From a virus: 45,657 bases of DNA. Positions 24,180 to 32,607 of the stretch are shown piece after piece (the first letter of the stretch is position 1; every line of letters starts with the position of its first letter). Where the stretch lies: positions 1-45,657 of the IMG/VR virus record IMGVR_UViG_3300025781_000843. One strand, given 5' to 3'. The translations under genes were made by a program, and so were the position numbers. The notes under the pieces were generated by a model. The model was not told the DNA's origin, did not search any database, and saw only the letters and a program-made list of their open reading frames with translations.

Positions 24180-25328
24180 TTACTGCCAATTCACTTTGCT
24201 TAAATTACTTTTAAGAGTTTCTAACACTTTTAAATTAATAGGATCTCTGGTATATTCGTCTCTTTTCCAACTCCAGTTGGTATTCATTGCTAAAAAATGA
24301 CCATAAGATATATCATTATTATGTCTCATAGGTGCATTAACACTATGAGGACCCCATTGGCCGTCCATAGCTAGTCTCGGTATTACAATATATTTTGTTA
24401 CTAATGATTGAAGGTTATTACTATCTGTACAATAATAATCAATATATTTTCTGTCTTTGAATGGTATTTTATCTGCTGAAATATTGTTTACTATGTCATA
24501 AGGTTCTATCCACGGGCCGTTAAATCTATAACCAGCTACACCTTCTTGTAACATGCAATCTACTATATTGTCTAAGTTACCGTCTTTAAGTAATAATAAC
24601 TCATCTGGAAAAAGATTGCTTGCTGATCTCGCACCTGTTAGATATTTTCTTTTTGCATGTTCTAGCATTGTTGGGTAGCTAAAATCACTATCCCACACCC
24701 AATTACCGCCACCAAAATCCACACCAAACGGTCCGTGCGGAACATCCCACTCTACAAGTTTAACTGTAACACCTAAATCTGTTAGCGACTCGTCAAGTTG
24801 TTCTATACTATAAATTGTACTGTTATTGTTATAGATAAGAAAGTGTTTGATACAGTGTATATCTCTATGATATGAAATCCAACCACGGATCCAACTGATT
24901 GGATTGTCTTTTTGCCCGGTTATTATAGTATGTTGGTCTGTAAAAATAGAATCATATTTTGAAATTTTTATAGTAACCGCACCCGGATGCATGGTTAACT
25001 CGTTTTTCCATCCAGATACCTGTATTATTGTATATCCAACTCTATCCATATCTATACATTTAGCTTTGAGTATTTCACCGCTATCTGATACAAATGCACA
25101 ATTTTTTTCAATATACTCTCGTGTATTAAGTAGAGGTGGCCCGATTAATATTATTATATTTGGATTAATTTGAAATGCGTCGTGCCATATATTATCCCAA
25201 TCAAACATCTCATCAAATGATGCACCTGTGTGACGATCATCTAATCTTAATTCTACTGGCCTGCTTGGCTCACGTCTGAATCCCCAGCTTGTGGGATATT
25301 TTATTACACTACAGCGGTCAATGGACAT
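24180..25328 (-). CDS. GT2/GT92-like glycosyltransferase paralogue with degenerate active-site motifs
   Basis: A 382-residue paralogue of the downstream gene, with the same N-terminal block (KYPTSWGFRREPSRPVELR) and the same QKDNPISWIRGWISYH motif. Two key sites differ: the donor-binding IYDNASTD of copy 1 reads IYNNNSTI here, and the metal-binding NADIDE reads NLFPDE (F240 in place of the first Asp). The reading frame is otherwise full-length and has no stops, so it is kept under some selection. It may be inactive and serve as a partner of copy 1, or use another mechanism. A GGAG ribosome site stands 6 nt upstream. It is followed after 1 nt by copy 1. Confidence 0.8.
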   Translation of the reverse strand: MSIDRCSVIKYPTSWGFRREPSRPVELRLDDRHTGASFDEMFDWDNIWHDAFQINPNIIILIGPPLLNTREYIEKNCAFVSDSGEILKAKCIDMDRVGYTIIQVSGWKNELTMHPGAVTIKISKYDSIFTDQHTIITGQKDNPISWIRGWISYHRDIHCIKHFLIYNNNSTIYSIEQLDESLTDLGVTVKLVEWDVPHGPFGVDFGGGNWVWDSDFSYPTMLEHAKRKYLTGARSASNLFPDELLLLKDGNLDNIVDCMLQEGVAGYRFNGPWIEPYDIVNNISADKIPFKDRKYIDYYCTDSNNLQSLVTKYIVIPRLAMDGQWGPHSVNAPMRHNNDISYGHFLAMNTNWSWKRDEYTRDPINLKVLETLKSNLSKVNWQ

Positions 25329-25340
25329 CTACTTCTCCGA

Positions 25341-26291
25341 TTACCAAACAAATTTTTTCATACTAGCTTCGACGATGATTGGTAATTCGTTGTCGAAGTA
25401 TTTTTTATTATTCCATCCTAAGTTCTTTAGTTTACTATCATCTATACTATAACGTACATCTTGCCCTGCTCTAGACCAGGAAAAATCTGCATAATCTTCA
25501 TATTTTTCTGCATCTAGTCCTGCTGTACTTAATATTTTTTTAAATACATTGAGATTGCTGTCTTCGTAGTTGCCAGATATATTATAAACATTGTTAATTT
25601 CTCCGTGTTCTAACAAGAAAATAGTTGCATCAGCTGTGTCTTCTACATGTAGCCAAGTTCTACGAGGTTTTCCTTGTTCGTGCATGGTTACTTTTTTGCC
25701 TAGCATAAGATGTTTACAAGTTTTAGGTATAAATTTTTCTGGGTATTGTCCTATACCATAATTATTAGTTGGTCGTAGAATTATATAAGGAACCTTATGG
25801 GTTCTACCCCATGCTGTAATTAACATATCTGCACTGGCTTTGGTAGCAGAGTATGGATTACTGGGTTTCATTAGATCTTTTTCACTATGACTACCAGTTT
25901 CGATGTCACCGTAGACTTCATCAGTACTAAAATGCACCAACGTTGGCATTTTGAATCTACTTTTGGTCTGTATTAGTCTTAATAAGTTATGAACACCGTC
26001 TATATTACTACGGATAAATTCAGAATTATTAACAATACTATTATCAACATGTGTTTCTGCTGCCATATTAATAATGTAATCGCAATCGTATAACATGTTT
26101 AAATCATTGATGTTTTTATTTTGATATGCAAAGTTTTCGTATTGATTAAACTCATTTAATAAATTAACATCTGCTGCGTAGGTTTCAGAATCAATTCCCA
26201 TCACATACCATCCCCGTAGTAAACATGCACGAGTAACATATGCTCCTATAAAACCTAAACAACCTGTTATATACACCACTTTTTTTGTCAT
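25341..26291 (-). CDS. nucleotide-sugar 4,6-dehydratase, RmlB-like (SDR family)
   Basis: A 316-residue extended SDR. N-terminal NAD motif GCLGFIG (10-16), AAETHVDNSI, HFSTDEVYGD with T123-D124-E125 (the RmlB catalytic triplet), and Y147-x3-K151 in NPYSATKASADM, then LRPTNNYG. These fit dTDP-glucose 4,6-dehydratase and related CDP-glucose 4,6-dehydratases, which make the 4-keto-6-deoxy sugar, the common precursor of deoxysugars. The nucleotide (dTDP, CDP or other) cannot be told. It is a little shorter than typical RmlB (about 350 aa). In the same cluster an E1-type 3-dehydrase could use its product. It follows the SDR gene at 26293 with 1 nt between stop and start. Confidence 0.85.
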   Translation of the reverse strand: MTKKVVYITGCLGFIGAYVTRACLLRGWYVMGIDSETYAADVNLLNEFNQYENFAYQNKNINDLNMLYDCDYIINMAAETHVDNSIVNNSEFIRSNIDGVHNLLRLIQTKSRFKMPTLVHFSTDEVYGDIETGSHSEKDLMKPSNPYSATKASADMLITAWGRTHKVPYIILRPTNNYGIGQYPEKFIPKTCKHLMLGKKVTMHEQGKPRRTWLHVEDTADATIFLLEHGEINNVYNISGNYEDSNLNVFKKILSTAGLDAEKYEDYADFSWSRAGQDVRYSIDDSKLKNLGWNNKKYFDNELPIIVEASMKKFVW

Positions 26292-26292
26292 T

Positions 26293-27243
26293 TTATTTCC
26301 TGTTTAACCAATCTTGATTATTTTGATACCACTTTATAGTTTCACGTAAACGATCTTCTAAATTCTTGGGTTCTACCCAACCAGCATTTTGTAGTTTAGA
26401 TAAGCTCATAGAATAATACGGAGATTGTCCTAGTCTGGGTACTGATACCAAATTATATTTTAATTTGAGTCCAATTATATCTGCAATCATTTGAACAAAA
26501 TCTAAGTTATTTACAAACTTATTACCTACACTATTCCATTTTTCACAAATATTTTTTTGATTGTCTAATATAAATCTTGTTTGTAGAGCTACGTCAGCAG
26601 CATGAAACCATCTTCTACCGCCAATTGTATCACCATTTGCGTGAATATCTATAGTTTCTCCGGCTAGTATCTTTTTAATAGCTATAACAGGTAACCGGTT
26701 ACACTGTGATCGTTGACCAAATGTATTAGTAATATGAGTTATACTAATTGGAATTTTAAACGTATTAGCATATGCTACACACACTTCTTCCCCGCCTGCT
26801 TTACTTGCTGCATACGGACTGGGACTTCGATAAGCATCGTCTTCGCTGGAATGTGTACCCTCGGCGATTGGACCAAATATTTCTCCAGCACTGTAATAAA
26901 ATACTCTTTCTATGGGCAGTTTTCTTGCTAACTCTAATACATGTGCAGTGCCTATAACATTATCTTTGATTACAGATACAGGATCATTAATACTGGCTTC
27001 TGAGCTGGGATTGCCACCTGCATGAAGTATAATATTAACGTCTTTTAATCTATCAAAAATACTATCATAACTTTGATTAATATCATGTTCAACAATTTCT
27101 ATAGAATCTTTAATTTCCTCTAACCTGATTAAATTATTACTACCGGGTCTAGATATGCATATTACATGATGGTCTTTGATAAACTCGTAGGCTAGAAAAT
27201 GACCAATAAATCCTGTAGCACCTGTGATTAAAATTGTTTTCAT
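26293..27243 (-). CDS. NAD-dependent epimerase/dehydratase/reductase (extended SDR)
   Basis: A 316-residue extended SDR starting MKTILITGATGFIG. The catalytic residues are S118 in YYSAGEIFGP and Y144-x3-K148 in SPYAASKAGGEE. HITNTFGQ follows the usual SDR position. It lacks the DE pair of RmlB, so it is more likely an epimerase or 4-ketoreductase acting on a nucleotide sugar than a 4,6-dehydratase. The start overlaps the stop of the HpcH aldolase gene (ATGA), which implies coupled translation and shared function. The substrate is unknown; one possible role is the last reduction of a deoxy sugar made by the neighbouring genes (inference). Confidence 0.83.
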   Translation of the reverse strand: MKTILITGATGFIGHFLAYEFIKDHHVICISRPGSNNLIRLEEIKDSIEIVEHDINQSYDSIFDRLKDVNIILHAGGNPSSEASINDPVSVIKDNVIGTAHVLELARKLPIERVFYYSAGEIFGPIAEGTHSSEDDAYRSPSPYAASKAGGEEVCVAYANTFKIPISITHITNTFGQRSQCNRLPVIAIKKILAGETIDIHANGDTIGGRRWFHAADVALQTRFILDNQKNICEKWNSVGNKFVNNLDFVQMIADIIGLKLKYNLVSVPRLGQSPYYSMSLSKLQNAGWVEPKNLEDRLRETIKWYQNNQDWLNRK

Positions 27244-27962
27244 AAGTCAGACACTACCTGTTTTGCTGCATTAATAAACAAATGAAGGTCAGATGCATAT
27301 TCTATAAAAGATAATCCTCGCCTTTTCCAAAATTGAATACCGTCCCTAGTGTCAGTAAATGTACCAACTTGAATATTCTTATCACAGCATCTTTCCACAA
27401 TATTTTCCATAGCTTTAACTACTTCGTCATCCCATATTTGTCCTGGCTTACCTAGCGATTGTGATAAATCATATGGTCCTATAAAGATAGAAACATTAGG
27501 AGTTAATACTTCTAATATGCTTGATAAATTTGGTAATGCTCTAGTTCCCTCAATTTGTAAAATCAGTTTGTTTGTAGCATTAGCTTGCTCGATATAAACA
27601 GCCTTCTCTATATTTGAAAAATCTGCTGCTCTGACAAATCTACATAAACCCCTTTCGCCCAATGGTGAAAACTCACTGTGTTTCATTGCATATAACGCAT
27701 CTTCCTGTGTTTCGACATGTGGTATTTGTATTGCTGTGACATTTAGATCTCTGCACCATTTGATATAGCTTTCAGTTTTTTGTGGTATACGTACAACTGT
27801 TTTCAAATTTCTTGATTCAGCTGCTAACACTAGTGTATATAAATCTCTAGGACTTAACGGAGTATGCTCCATATCAATTACCGCAAAATCGAATCCAGAA
27901 ATACCAATTGCCTCGATTATTTCCGGTTGGGGACATTTTACAAATAATCCAAGCTCAGTCAT
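27240..27962 (-). CDS. HpcH/HpaI-family class II aldolase
   Basis: A 240-residue (beta/alpha)8-barrel enzyme of the HpcH/HpaI family. Visible motifs: FDFAVIDMEHTPLSPRDL, KTVVRIPQ, AIQIPHVET, LQIEGTRALPNL with the metal-ligand Glu, and IFIGPYDLSQSLGKPGQ with the metal-ligand Asp. Members cleave or form 2-keto-3-deoxy acids with pyruvate or similar ketoacids and need a divalent metal. Length is normal. It is placed between the ThDP enzyme and the SDR, overlapping the SDR by ATGA. A role in providing or using a pyruvate-derived unit in an unusual sugar is possible (inference). An AGGA ribosome site precedes the ATG. Confidence 0.88.
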   Translation of the reverse strand: MTELGLFVKCPQPEIIEAIGISGFDFAVIDMEHTPLSPRDLYTLVLAAESRNLKTVVRIPQKTESYIKWCRDLNVTAIQIPHVETQEDALYAMKHSEFSPLGERGLCRFVRAADFSNIEKAVYIEQANATNKLILQIEGTRALPNLSSILEVLTPNVSIFIGPYDLSQSLGKPGQIWDDEVVKAMENIVERCCDKNIQVGTFTDTRDGIQFWKRRGLSFIEYASDLHLFINAAKQVVSDL

Positions 27963-27964
27963 TG

Positions 27965-29764
27965 CTAATCTTCCTTAATCAATGGTATTAACATTTCACT
28001 TGCTAATTCCTCAGCAGATAAGAACGGATATAAATCCTCAAGAGGACTACTATATACAGTGCCATCTGCCCTAGTCTTTACAGCACTTTTAGGTATTAAC
28101 TCCTGAAATTCAGGCATTATTACTTCGGCTACAATAGTTCCCTTATGCTGTAAAACTGACTTTATCCAGGCATCTAAGCTTCTAGCAGATGATATTCTTG
28201 TAAAATCAAATCCAAACGCACCAGTAACAAGTTCTAAATTAGGAAAGGTGACACCTGACTCTACACCGCATGCCGATGCTGCACCATTACTTTTGTACAA
28301 GGCATTATGTGTATGTTTGATGGTTAGATAACCATTGTTGTTGAGCAAGAAAATCTTTATATCTAATTCTAAATGTTTTACGGTTTGAAACTCTTGCAGG
28401 TTCATCATCAAGCTGCCTTCTCCTACAATGAGAACAACTTGTTTTGTTGATGTGCCTAATGCAGCTCCAATTGCTCCCGGTAATCCAAATCCCATTTCGC
28501 CTAGCCCAGTACTAGTCATAATACGCTGGCCGTCCTTAAGACGTATAGCGGCATGTGTACAGGTTAAACTAGTTCCCATGTCGGTTACAATAATAGTATC
28601 TTTATCTAAATATTCACTAAGACGATCTATAAACCAATAACTATTAATGCCTGTTGTATCTAGATTTTCGGGTAGTGTTGCCATTGGATACTTGTTTTGC
28701 CAACGGCTAATTGTAGATTTCCATTTGGCAAATTCTAAATTATCTAGCGGATTTGTTTCTAGTTCTGCATCAAGAGCATTGATAAAATCTGCAACATTGC
28801 CTAATACAGGAACATCTATATTGAATTTAAACTTATCAAGTTCTATTGGATCTATTTCAACTATGACTTTTTTACTAGCTCTTGAAAAGTATTCGTCTTT
28901 ATAACCTCTTTGAGGTAATGCAAGTCTGGTCCCCAGAGTTATTAGTAGGTCGCAGTTTTGCATCGCTAAGTTACCAAATCGTTGTCCATAAGTACCTGCA
29001 CGACCTGCAAATAAATGATGATCATTTGGCACAAGATCTGCTGCTTGCCAAGTTACTAGTGCAGGTATGTCTAATTTATCTAATACATTTCTAAATTGTT
29101 TTTCTGCTCTTGCTAATCGAATACCATGTCCTACCCATAGTAATGGTCTTTCTGCTTCCCTGATTAATTTAATAGTCTTTAATGCAGCTTTTTTCATATC
29201 AGTTTGTGAGTGGTTGGGTGGCGTAAAACCTACCAATTCTTCTGGATCTACTTGCGCCCATTGTATATTTTGTGGAATTTCTATCCATACTGGTCCCGGA
29301 CGACCTGAATATGCTTCGTAATATGCTTGTTCTAATATACGTTTGATATCTTTAGGATTAATAAGGCACTCTCCAAATTTAGTTATGGTTTTTGTGATAT
29401 TAACCATATCTAAACCTTGCACACCTTTACCCCTCATTGCATTTGGAGGTGTTACGTATTCTGTATTTTCTTGCCCAGCAATAATAAAAAGTGGTAGTGA
29501 ATCTAAGTATGCATCAGCTATACCTATTATAGTATTACTAGCACCTGGACCGCCTGTAACCATCATTACTGCTGGATGTCCGTTGGTTCTCATTCTAGTC
29601 AGACTAGCCATAACACCTGCTTGTTCGTGATGGGGACACACATATTGTATACCTGCATTATTAGCACTTTCAATCAGTCTGATACTGCCAGATCCTGTGA
29701 TAGCAAATACGAGGTCAACGTTTTTACTTTTTAAAAATTCGGCAATATAATCACTTATTTTCAT
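27965..29764 (-). CDS. thiamine-diphosphate enzyme of the acetolactate-synthase superfamily
   Basis: A 599-residue, full-length three-domain ThDP enzyme. The catalytic Glu47 lies in PHHEQAGVMA; GGPGASNTIIGIADA is typical of the Pyr domain; the PP domain has GLGEMGFGLPGAIG and the ThDP/Mg motif GEG (448-450) followed by NN at 475-476. The second position of the usual GDG motif is Glu instead of Asp. The superfamily decarboxylates 2-ketoacids and transfers the aldehyde unit. In a deoxy-sugar cluster that also has an E1-type dehydrase, a YerE-like acetyl transfer to a 4-keto sugar (branched sugar formation) is a possible role, but real acetolactate synthase or another decarboxylase cannot be excluded. 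It overlaps the upstream FMN gene by 14 nt. Confidence 0.88.
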   Translation of the reverse strand: MKISDYIAEFLKSKNVDLVFAITGSGSIRLIESANNAGIQYVCPHHEQAGVMASLTRMRTNGHPAVMMVTGGPGASNTIIGIADAYLDSLPLFIIAGQENTEYVTPPNAMRGKGVQGLDMVNITKTITKFGECLINPKDIKRILEQAYYEAYSGRPGPVWIEIPQNIQWAQVDPEELVGFTPPNHSQTDMKKAALKTIKLIREAERPLLWVGHGIRLARAEKQFRNVLDKLDIPALVTWQAADLVPNDHHLFAGRAGTYGQRFGNLAMQNCDLLITLGTRLALPQRGYKDEYFSRASKKVIVEIDPIELDKFKFNIDVPVLGNVADFINALDAELETNPLDNLEFAKWKSTISRWQNKYPMATLPENLDTTGINSYWFIDRLSEYLDKDTIIVTDMGTSLTCTHAAIRLKDGQRIMTSTGLGEMGFGLPGAIGAALGTSTKQVVLIVGEGSLMMNLQEFQTVKHLELDIKIFLLNNNGYLTIKHTHNALYKSNGAASACGVESGVTFPNLELVTGAFGFDFTRISSARSLDAWIKSVLQHKGTIVAEVIMPEFQELIPKSAVKTRADGTVYSSPLEDLYPFLSAEELASEMLIPLIKED

Positions 29765-30908
29765 TATGATTTTTCCTATATAATATATCTTTTGAAACTG
29801 AATTAATGTTAGTTACTCCGCAAAATGCCATAGTTAAGTCTAATTCCTTAGCAATAATTTCCAAAGATTTAGTAACACCTTTTTTACCCAATGCACCGAC
29901 TCCATAAATATATGGACGACCTATCATAGTTCCAGTAGCTCCTAATGCTAGTGATCGTAACACATCTTGTCCAGATCTAATACCACTATCTAACCAAACT
30001 TCTAAGCCCGAGCCTTTAGCAGTGTTTACCAATTCAGGTAGAACTTCTATGGTGGCAGGTGCACCATCTAACTGTCGACCACCATGATTACTAACAACAA
30101 TAGCATCTGCTCCTAACTTAATAGAATTTAAGACATCTACGGTATCCATAATACCCTTGATAATAAGTTTACCTGGCCATTTGTCCCTGATCCACTGTAT
30201 ATCATCCCAGGTGATTGAAGAATCAAATTGATTATTAGTCCAGGTGCTAATAGAAGAAAGATCTTTAACCCCTGCTGCATGACCTACAATATTACCAAAT
30301 GTTTTATGTTGAGTTCCTAACATACCTAATCCCCATTTAATTTTAGTCATTAGGTTTGCAATATTATACATAGTTGGTTTAACAGGAATTGTTAATCCGT
30401 TTTTAATATCCCTTAATCGTTGACTGGAAATTTGACAATCGAGTGTGATTACCAGCGCTGAACACCTTGCATCTTGTGCTCGTTGTATTAGTTTTTCTGT
30501 AAATGATCTGTCTTTTATCATATACAGTTGGAACCAAAATGGTTTCGTTGTATTAGCAGCCACATCTTCTATAGAACAAATACTCATAGTTGACAAACAA
30601 AAAGGAACTCCGAATTCTTCTGCTGCCTGGGCAGCAAGTATTTCTCCATTTGCATGTTGCATGCCAATCATGCCAACAGGTGACAATGCAACTGGCATAG
30701 CAACGGGTTGACCTAGCATTTGAGATATTATACTTCTATTACTAATATCAATACCAATACGTTGACGAAATTTAATTTCTTGAAACTTTTTTTGATTATT
30801 GTTTAAAGTGCTTTCTGACCAGGACCCACCTATTGTGTAGTCATAAAACATTTTTGGAACACGCCGTTTGTAAAGACAACGTAGATCTTCAATATTAGTA
30901 ACATTCAT
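29751..30908 (-). CDS. FMN-dependent alpha-hydroxy-acid dehydrogenase (LldD/glycolate oxidase family)
   Basis: 385 residues from the ATG at 30908, chosen over an upstream frame because this start overlaps the stop of the HAD gene (ATGA) and has AAGG upstream. The protein begins MNVTNIEDLRCLYKRRVPKM, typical of the family. Further motifs: PVALSPVGMIGMQHANGEI, PFWFQLYMIKDRSF, LVITLDCQI, LIIKGIMDTVDV and VVSNHGGRQLDGAPATIEVL, with the catalytic His in SNHGGRQ. The FMN-binding end GATGTMIGRPYIYG is present. These enzymes oxidise lactate, glycolate or related 2-hydroxyacids to 2-ketoacids in the cytoplasm or at the membrane. The product, for example pyruvate from lactate, could feed the ThDP enzyme downstream (inference). 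Confidence 0.9.
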   Translation of the reverse strand: MNVTNIEDLRCLYKRRVPKMFYDYTIGGSWSESTLNNNQKKFQEIKFRQRIGIDISNRSIISQMLGQPVAMPVALSPVGMIGMQHANGEILAAQAAEEFGVPFCLSTMSICSIEDVAANTTKPFWFQLYMIKDRSFTEKLIQRAQDARCSALVITLDCQISSQRLRDIKNGLTIPVKPTMYNIANLMTKIKWGLGMLGTQHKTFGNIVGHAAGVKDLSSISTWTNNQFDSSITWDDIQWIRDKWPGKLIIKGIMDTVDVLNSIKLGADAIVVSNHGGRQLDGAPATIEVLPELVNTAKGSGLEVWLDSGIRSGQDVLRSLALGATGTMIGRPYIYGVGALGKKGVTKSLEIIAKELDLTMAFCGVTNINSVSKDILYRKNHNENK

Positions 30909-31291
30909 TTTAAACCTTCGACAAACTTCAGTGTGTCGTTCCAATTTTTAAAACGATATCCGTTATCGTCAATATATAAAAAACCTCGTGGTTTTTCAGC
31001 AGTTACTTCGGCGATACAGTCTGCAATGCCATATTGCGTTAACCATTCCCATACTAATTCAGTGCCAGTTTTACCATTAACCAATGGGCGGCTCGGTTTA
31101 GCTTTTGCTGTAAAAATAACAATACGATATTTTTTACTTAATTCAATGATAGCTTCAAGACTTCCCTGTATCGGATCACCGTAGCATGTACCGTCATGCC
31201 AGCCTCGATCGTAGGTATGAATAACACCATCAAAATCTATACATAAATTATTTTCGTCTGAGTCAAACCCAGGAGGGAATCTGTTGGTCAT
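30905..31291 (-). CDS. small HAD-like phosphatase
   Basis: A 128-residue protein with HAD motif I as CIDFDGVIHTYD (D19, D21), motif II as IVIFTAK and a C-terminal motif IV as LYIDDNGYRF. It lacks a cap domain, so it is among the smallest HAD enzymes. Such proteins remove phosphate from sugar phosphates or nucleotides, or act as polynucleotide 3'-phosphatases; many phages carry similar ones. The start overlaps the cupin gene's stop by ATGA and its own stop overlaps the FMN gene's start by ATGA. This tight coupling suggests a role in the same pathway, such as dephosphorylation of a sugar intermediate (inference). Confidence 0.8.
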   Translation of the reverse strand: MTNRFPPGFDSDENNLCIDFDGVIHTYDRGWHDGTCYGDPIQGSLEAIIELSKKYRIVIFTAKAKPSRPLVNGKTGTELVWEWLTQYGIADCIAEVTAEKPRGFLYIDDNGYRFKNWNDTLKFVEGLK

Positions 31292-31959
31292 TCTATCACC
31301 ATAATGATTGTATTGTATTCGAATCCATCCATTTCTTTAGCAACAATATCAACCACCTTAACCTGTCCTACATCTCCGGGTTGTGTAACCAAGTATTGAG
31401 TATCATTTACTTTTTTAACAAGCCCGCCGCGTAAGAACATGATAATCGATTCTGGATTTTTGTTACTCAAGGAAGTTAGTTCACTGATTTTTTCTATTGT
31501 AATAGTTCTATTACAAAAATTATATACGGCAGAATTTTCTTCTATCCATAGGCAATCTTCATTTTTTGGCAGTTCAAACTGCATACCCTCATACCCACGA
31601 TCTTTACGACCGTAATTGTCGTGCAACCTAACAAGATCATCTTTATCTACCGGAGTTTCCACTTCAAACATTAAAACTGGATCAGGACCAATTGCATGAG
31701 TTTGGTGAAATAAACCTCTTCTAATCATTTGCTTAGCAGGTCCTGTGAGCTGTTTACTGTCGGCTATAAAATTGATTTCTGCTTGTCCATTTAGAATTAC
31801 TAATCCTGTGCTTTTATTCGGATGACAATGCATACTGGTACGCTCGCCCGGATCTATATATAGAAACCATAGTGCAACAAATTCATTTTTGAATGCTAGA
31901 TATTCGTATCCCCAAGGCTTCTGAACAATCACTGTTTCATGATTATTAGTTGAGATCAT
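31288..31959 (-). CDS. cupin-domain protein
   Basis: 223 residues from the ATG at 31959, preferred to an upstream frame that would overlap the DJ-1 gene by nearly 60 nt. Residues 12-20 read VQKPWGYEY, a phrase typical of cupins in sugar and mannose-phosphate-isomerase-like groups. The cupin metal motif is visible as PGERTSMHCHPNKSTGLVIL with G-x5-HxH and NGQAEI after it. The second cupin motif is weak (HQTHAIG). Such cupins bind a metal and act as isomerases, epimerases or binding proteins in nucleotide-sugar clusters. The start overlaps the DJ-1 gene stop by 14 nt; the stop overlaps the HAD gene start. Confidence 0.8.
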   Translation of the reverse strand: MISTNNHETVIVQKPWGYEYLAFKNEFVALWFLYIDPGERTSMHCHPNKSTGLVILNGQAEINFIADSKQLTGPAKQMIRRGLFHQTHAIGPDPVLMFEVETPVDKDDLVRLHDNYGRKDRGYEGMQFELPKNEDCLWIEENSAVYNFCNRTITIEKISELTSLSNKNPESIIMFLRGGLVKKVNDTQYLVTQPGDVGQVKVVDIVAKEMDGFEYNTIIMVIE

Positions 31960-32488
31960 TATAAACCTGTAATGCTGCTTCCATCCATTCACCCATATGA
32001 TCATAATGCGGTGAGCATATAATATTATGATCTACAACAAAAGGTGCATCAACAAACTCTGCACCCGCATTTTCAATATCATCTGCTATATTATAGTAAC
32101 CGGATATTTTTCTTCCCTTGACTATTTTAGCTGAAATTAAAATTTGAGCACCTTGACAGATGCTAGCAATCACTTTGTTACGGTTGTTCCATTCTGTAAC
32201 AAAATCAATTACTGGCTTAACTAATCTTAGTTTTTCTAAAGCAACTACGCCGCCGGGTATGACTAAGAAGTTGTAGTTATTTTGATAATGATCTAAATTT
32301 ACTGTAAATTCATTAAGTAACACGTGGCACGGCATGTTAACATTACTAATACCATACACTCTGTTACGATCATCTCGTTTATCGGCTATAATTTTAACTT
32401 TGAATTCTGCACCTAAGAGCCTATAATATGGATAGACTACTTCATGATCTCTAAATCCGGTGGAAGTAATAATTAATGCTTTTTTCAT
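31946..32488 (-). CDS. DJ-1/PfpI-family protein
   Basis: 180 residues from the ATG at 32488 (MKKALIITSTGFRDHEVVYP), matching the family N-terminus; an in-frame ATG 36 nt upstream is possible. NFLVIPGG (about 73-80) and the nucleophile elbow ASICQGAQIL with Cys111 are present, followed by KGRKISGYYNI. The superfamily includes proteases, chaperones, deglycases and amidotransferase-like proteins. Here the Cys-His pattern suggests an active member but not a particular reaction. It is the first gene of the lower half of the leftward cluster, following a divergent gap of 119 nt. No clear Shine-Dalgarno or promoter was found for it. Confidence 0.8.
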   Translation of the reverse strand: MKKALIITSTGFRDHEVVYPYYRLLGAEFKVKIIADKRDDRNRVYGISNVNMPCHVLLNEFTVNLDHYQNNYNFLVIPGGVVALEKLRLVKPVIDFVTEWNNRNKVIASICQGAQILISAKIVKGRKISGYYNIADDIENAGAEFVDAPFVVDHNIICSPHYDHMGEWMEAALQVYNDLN

Positions 32489-32559
32489 AATCGTCTGGCC
32501 AATTGTTTTAAAGTTCAATAACATGATAAGAAGTTTCAATTAATACCACAATATAATAA

Positions 32560-32567
32560 CATAAATA
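32560..32567 (+). promoter_or_regulatory. late promoter-like element for the rightward FkbM gene
   Basis: CATAAATA, one base from consensus. The predicted transcript begins near 32573. An AAAGG ribosome site precedes the ATG at 32608. ATAAAT here can pair with ATTTAT at 32574-32579, a weak 6-bp stem. Confidence 0.58.
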
Positions 32568-32607
32568 TTTTGCATTTATTAGGTATAACTTATAAAAGGT
32601 TTATAAT

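Noticed and set aside
28428-29630. Series of open frames opposite the ThDP enzyme gene
   Set aside because: All lie opposite a full-length enzyme with clear motifs and have no ribosome sites or recognisable domains.
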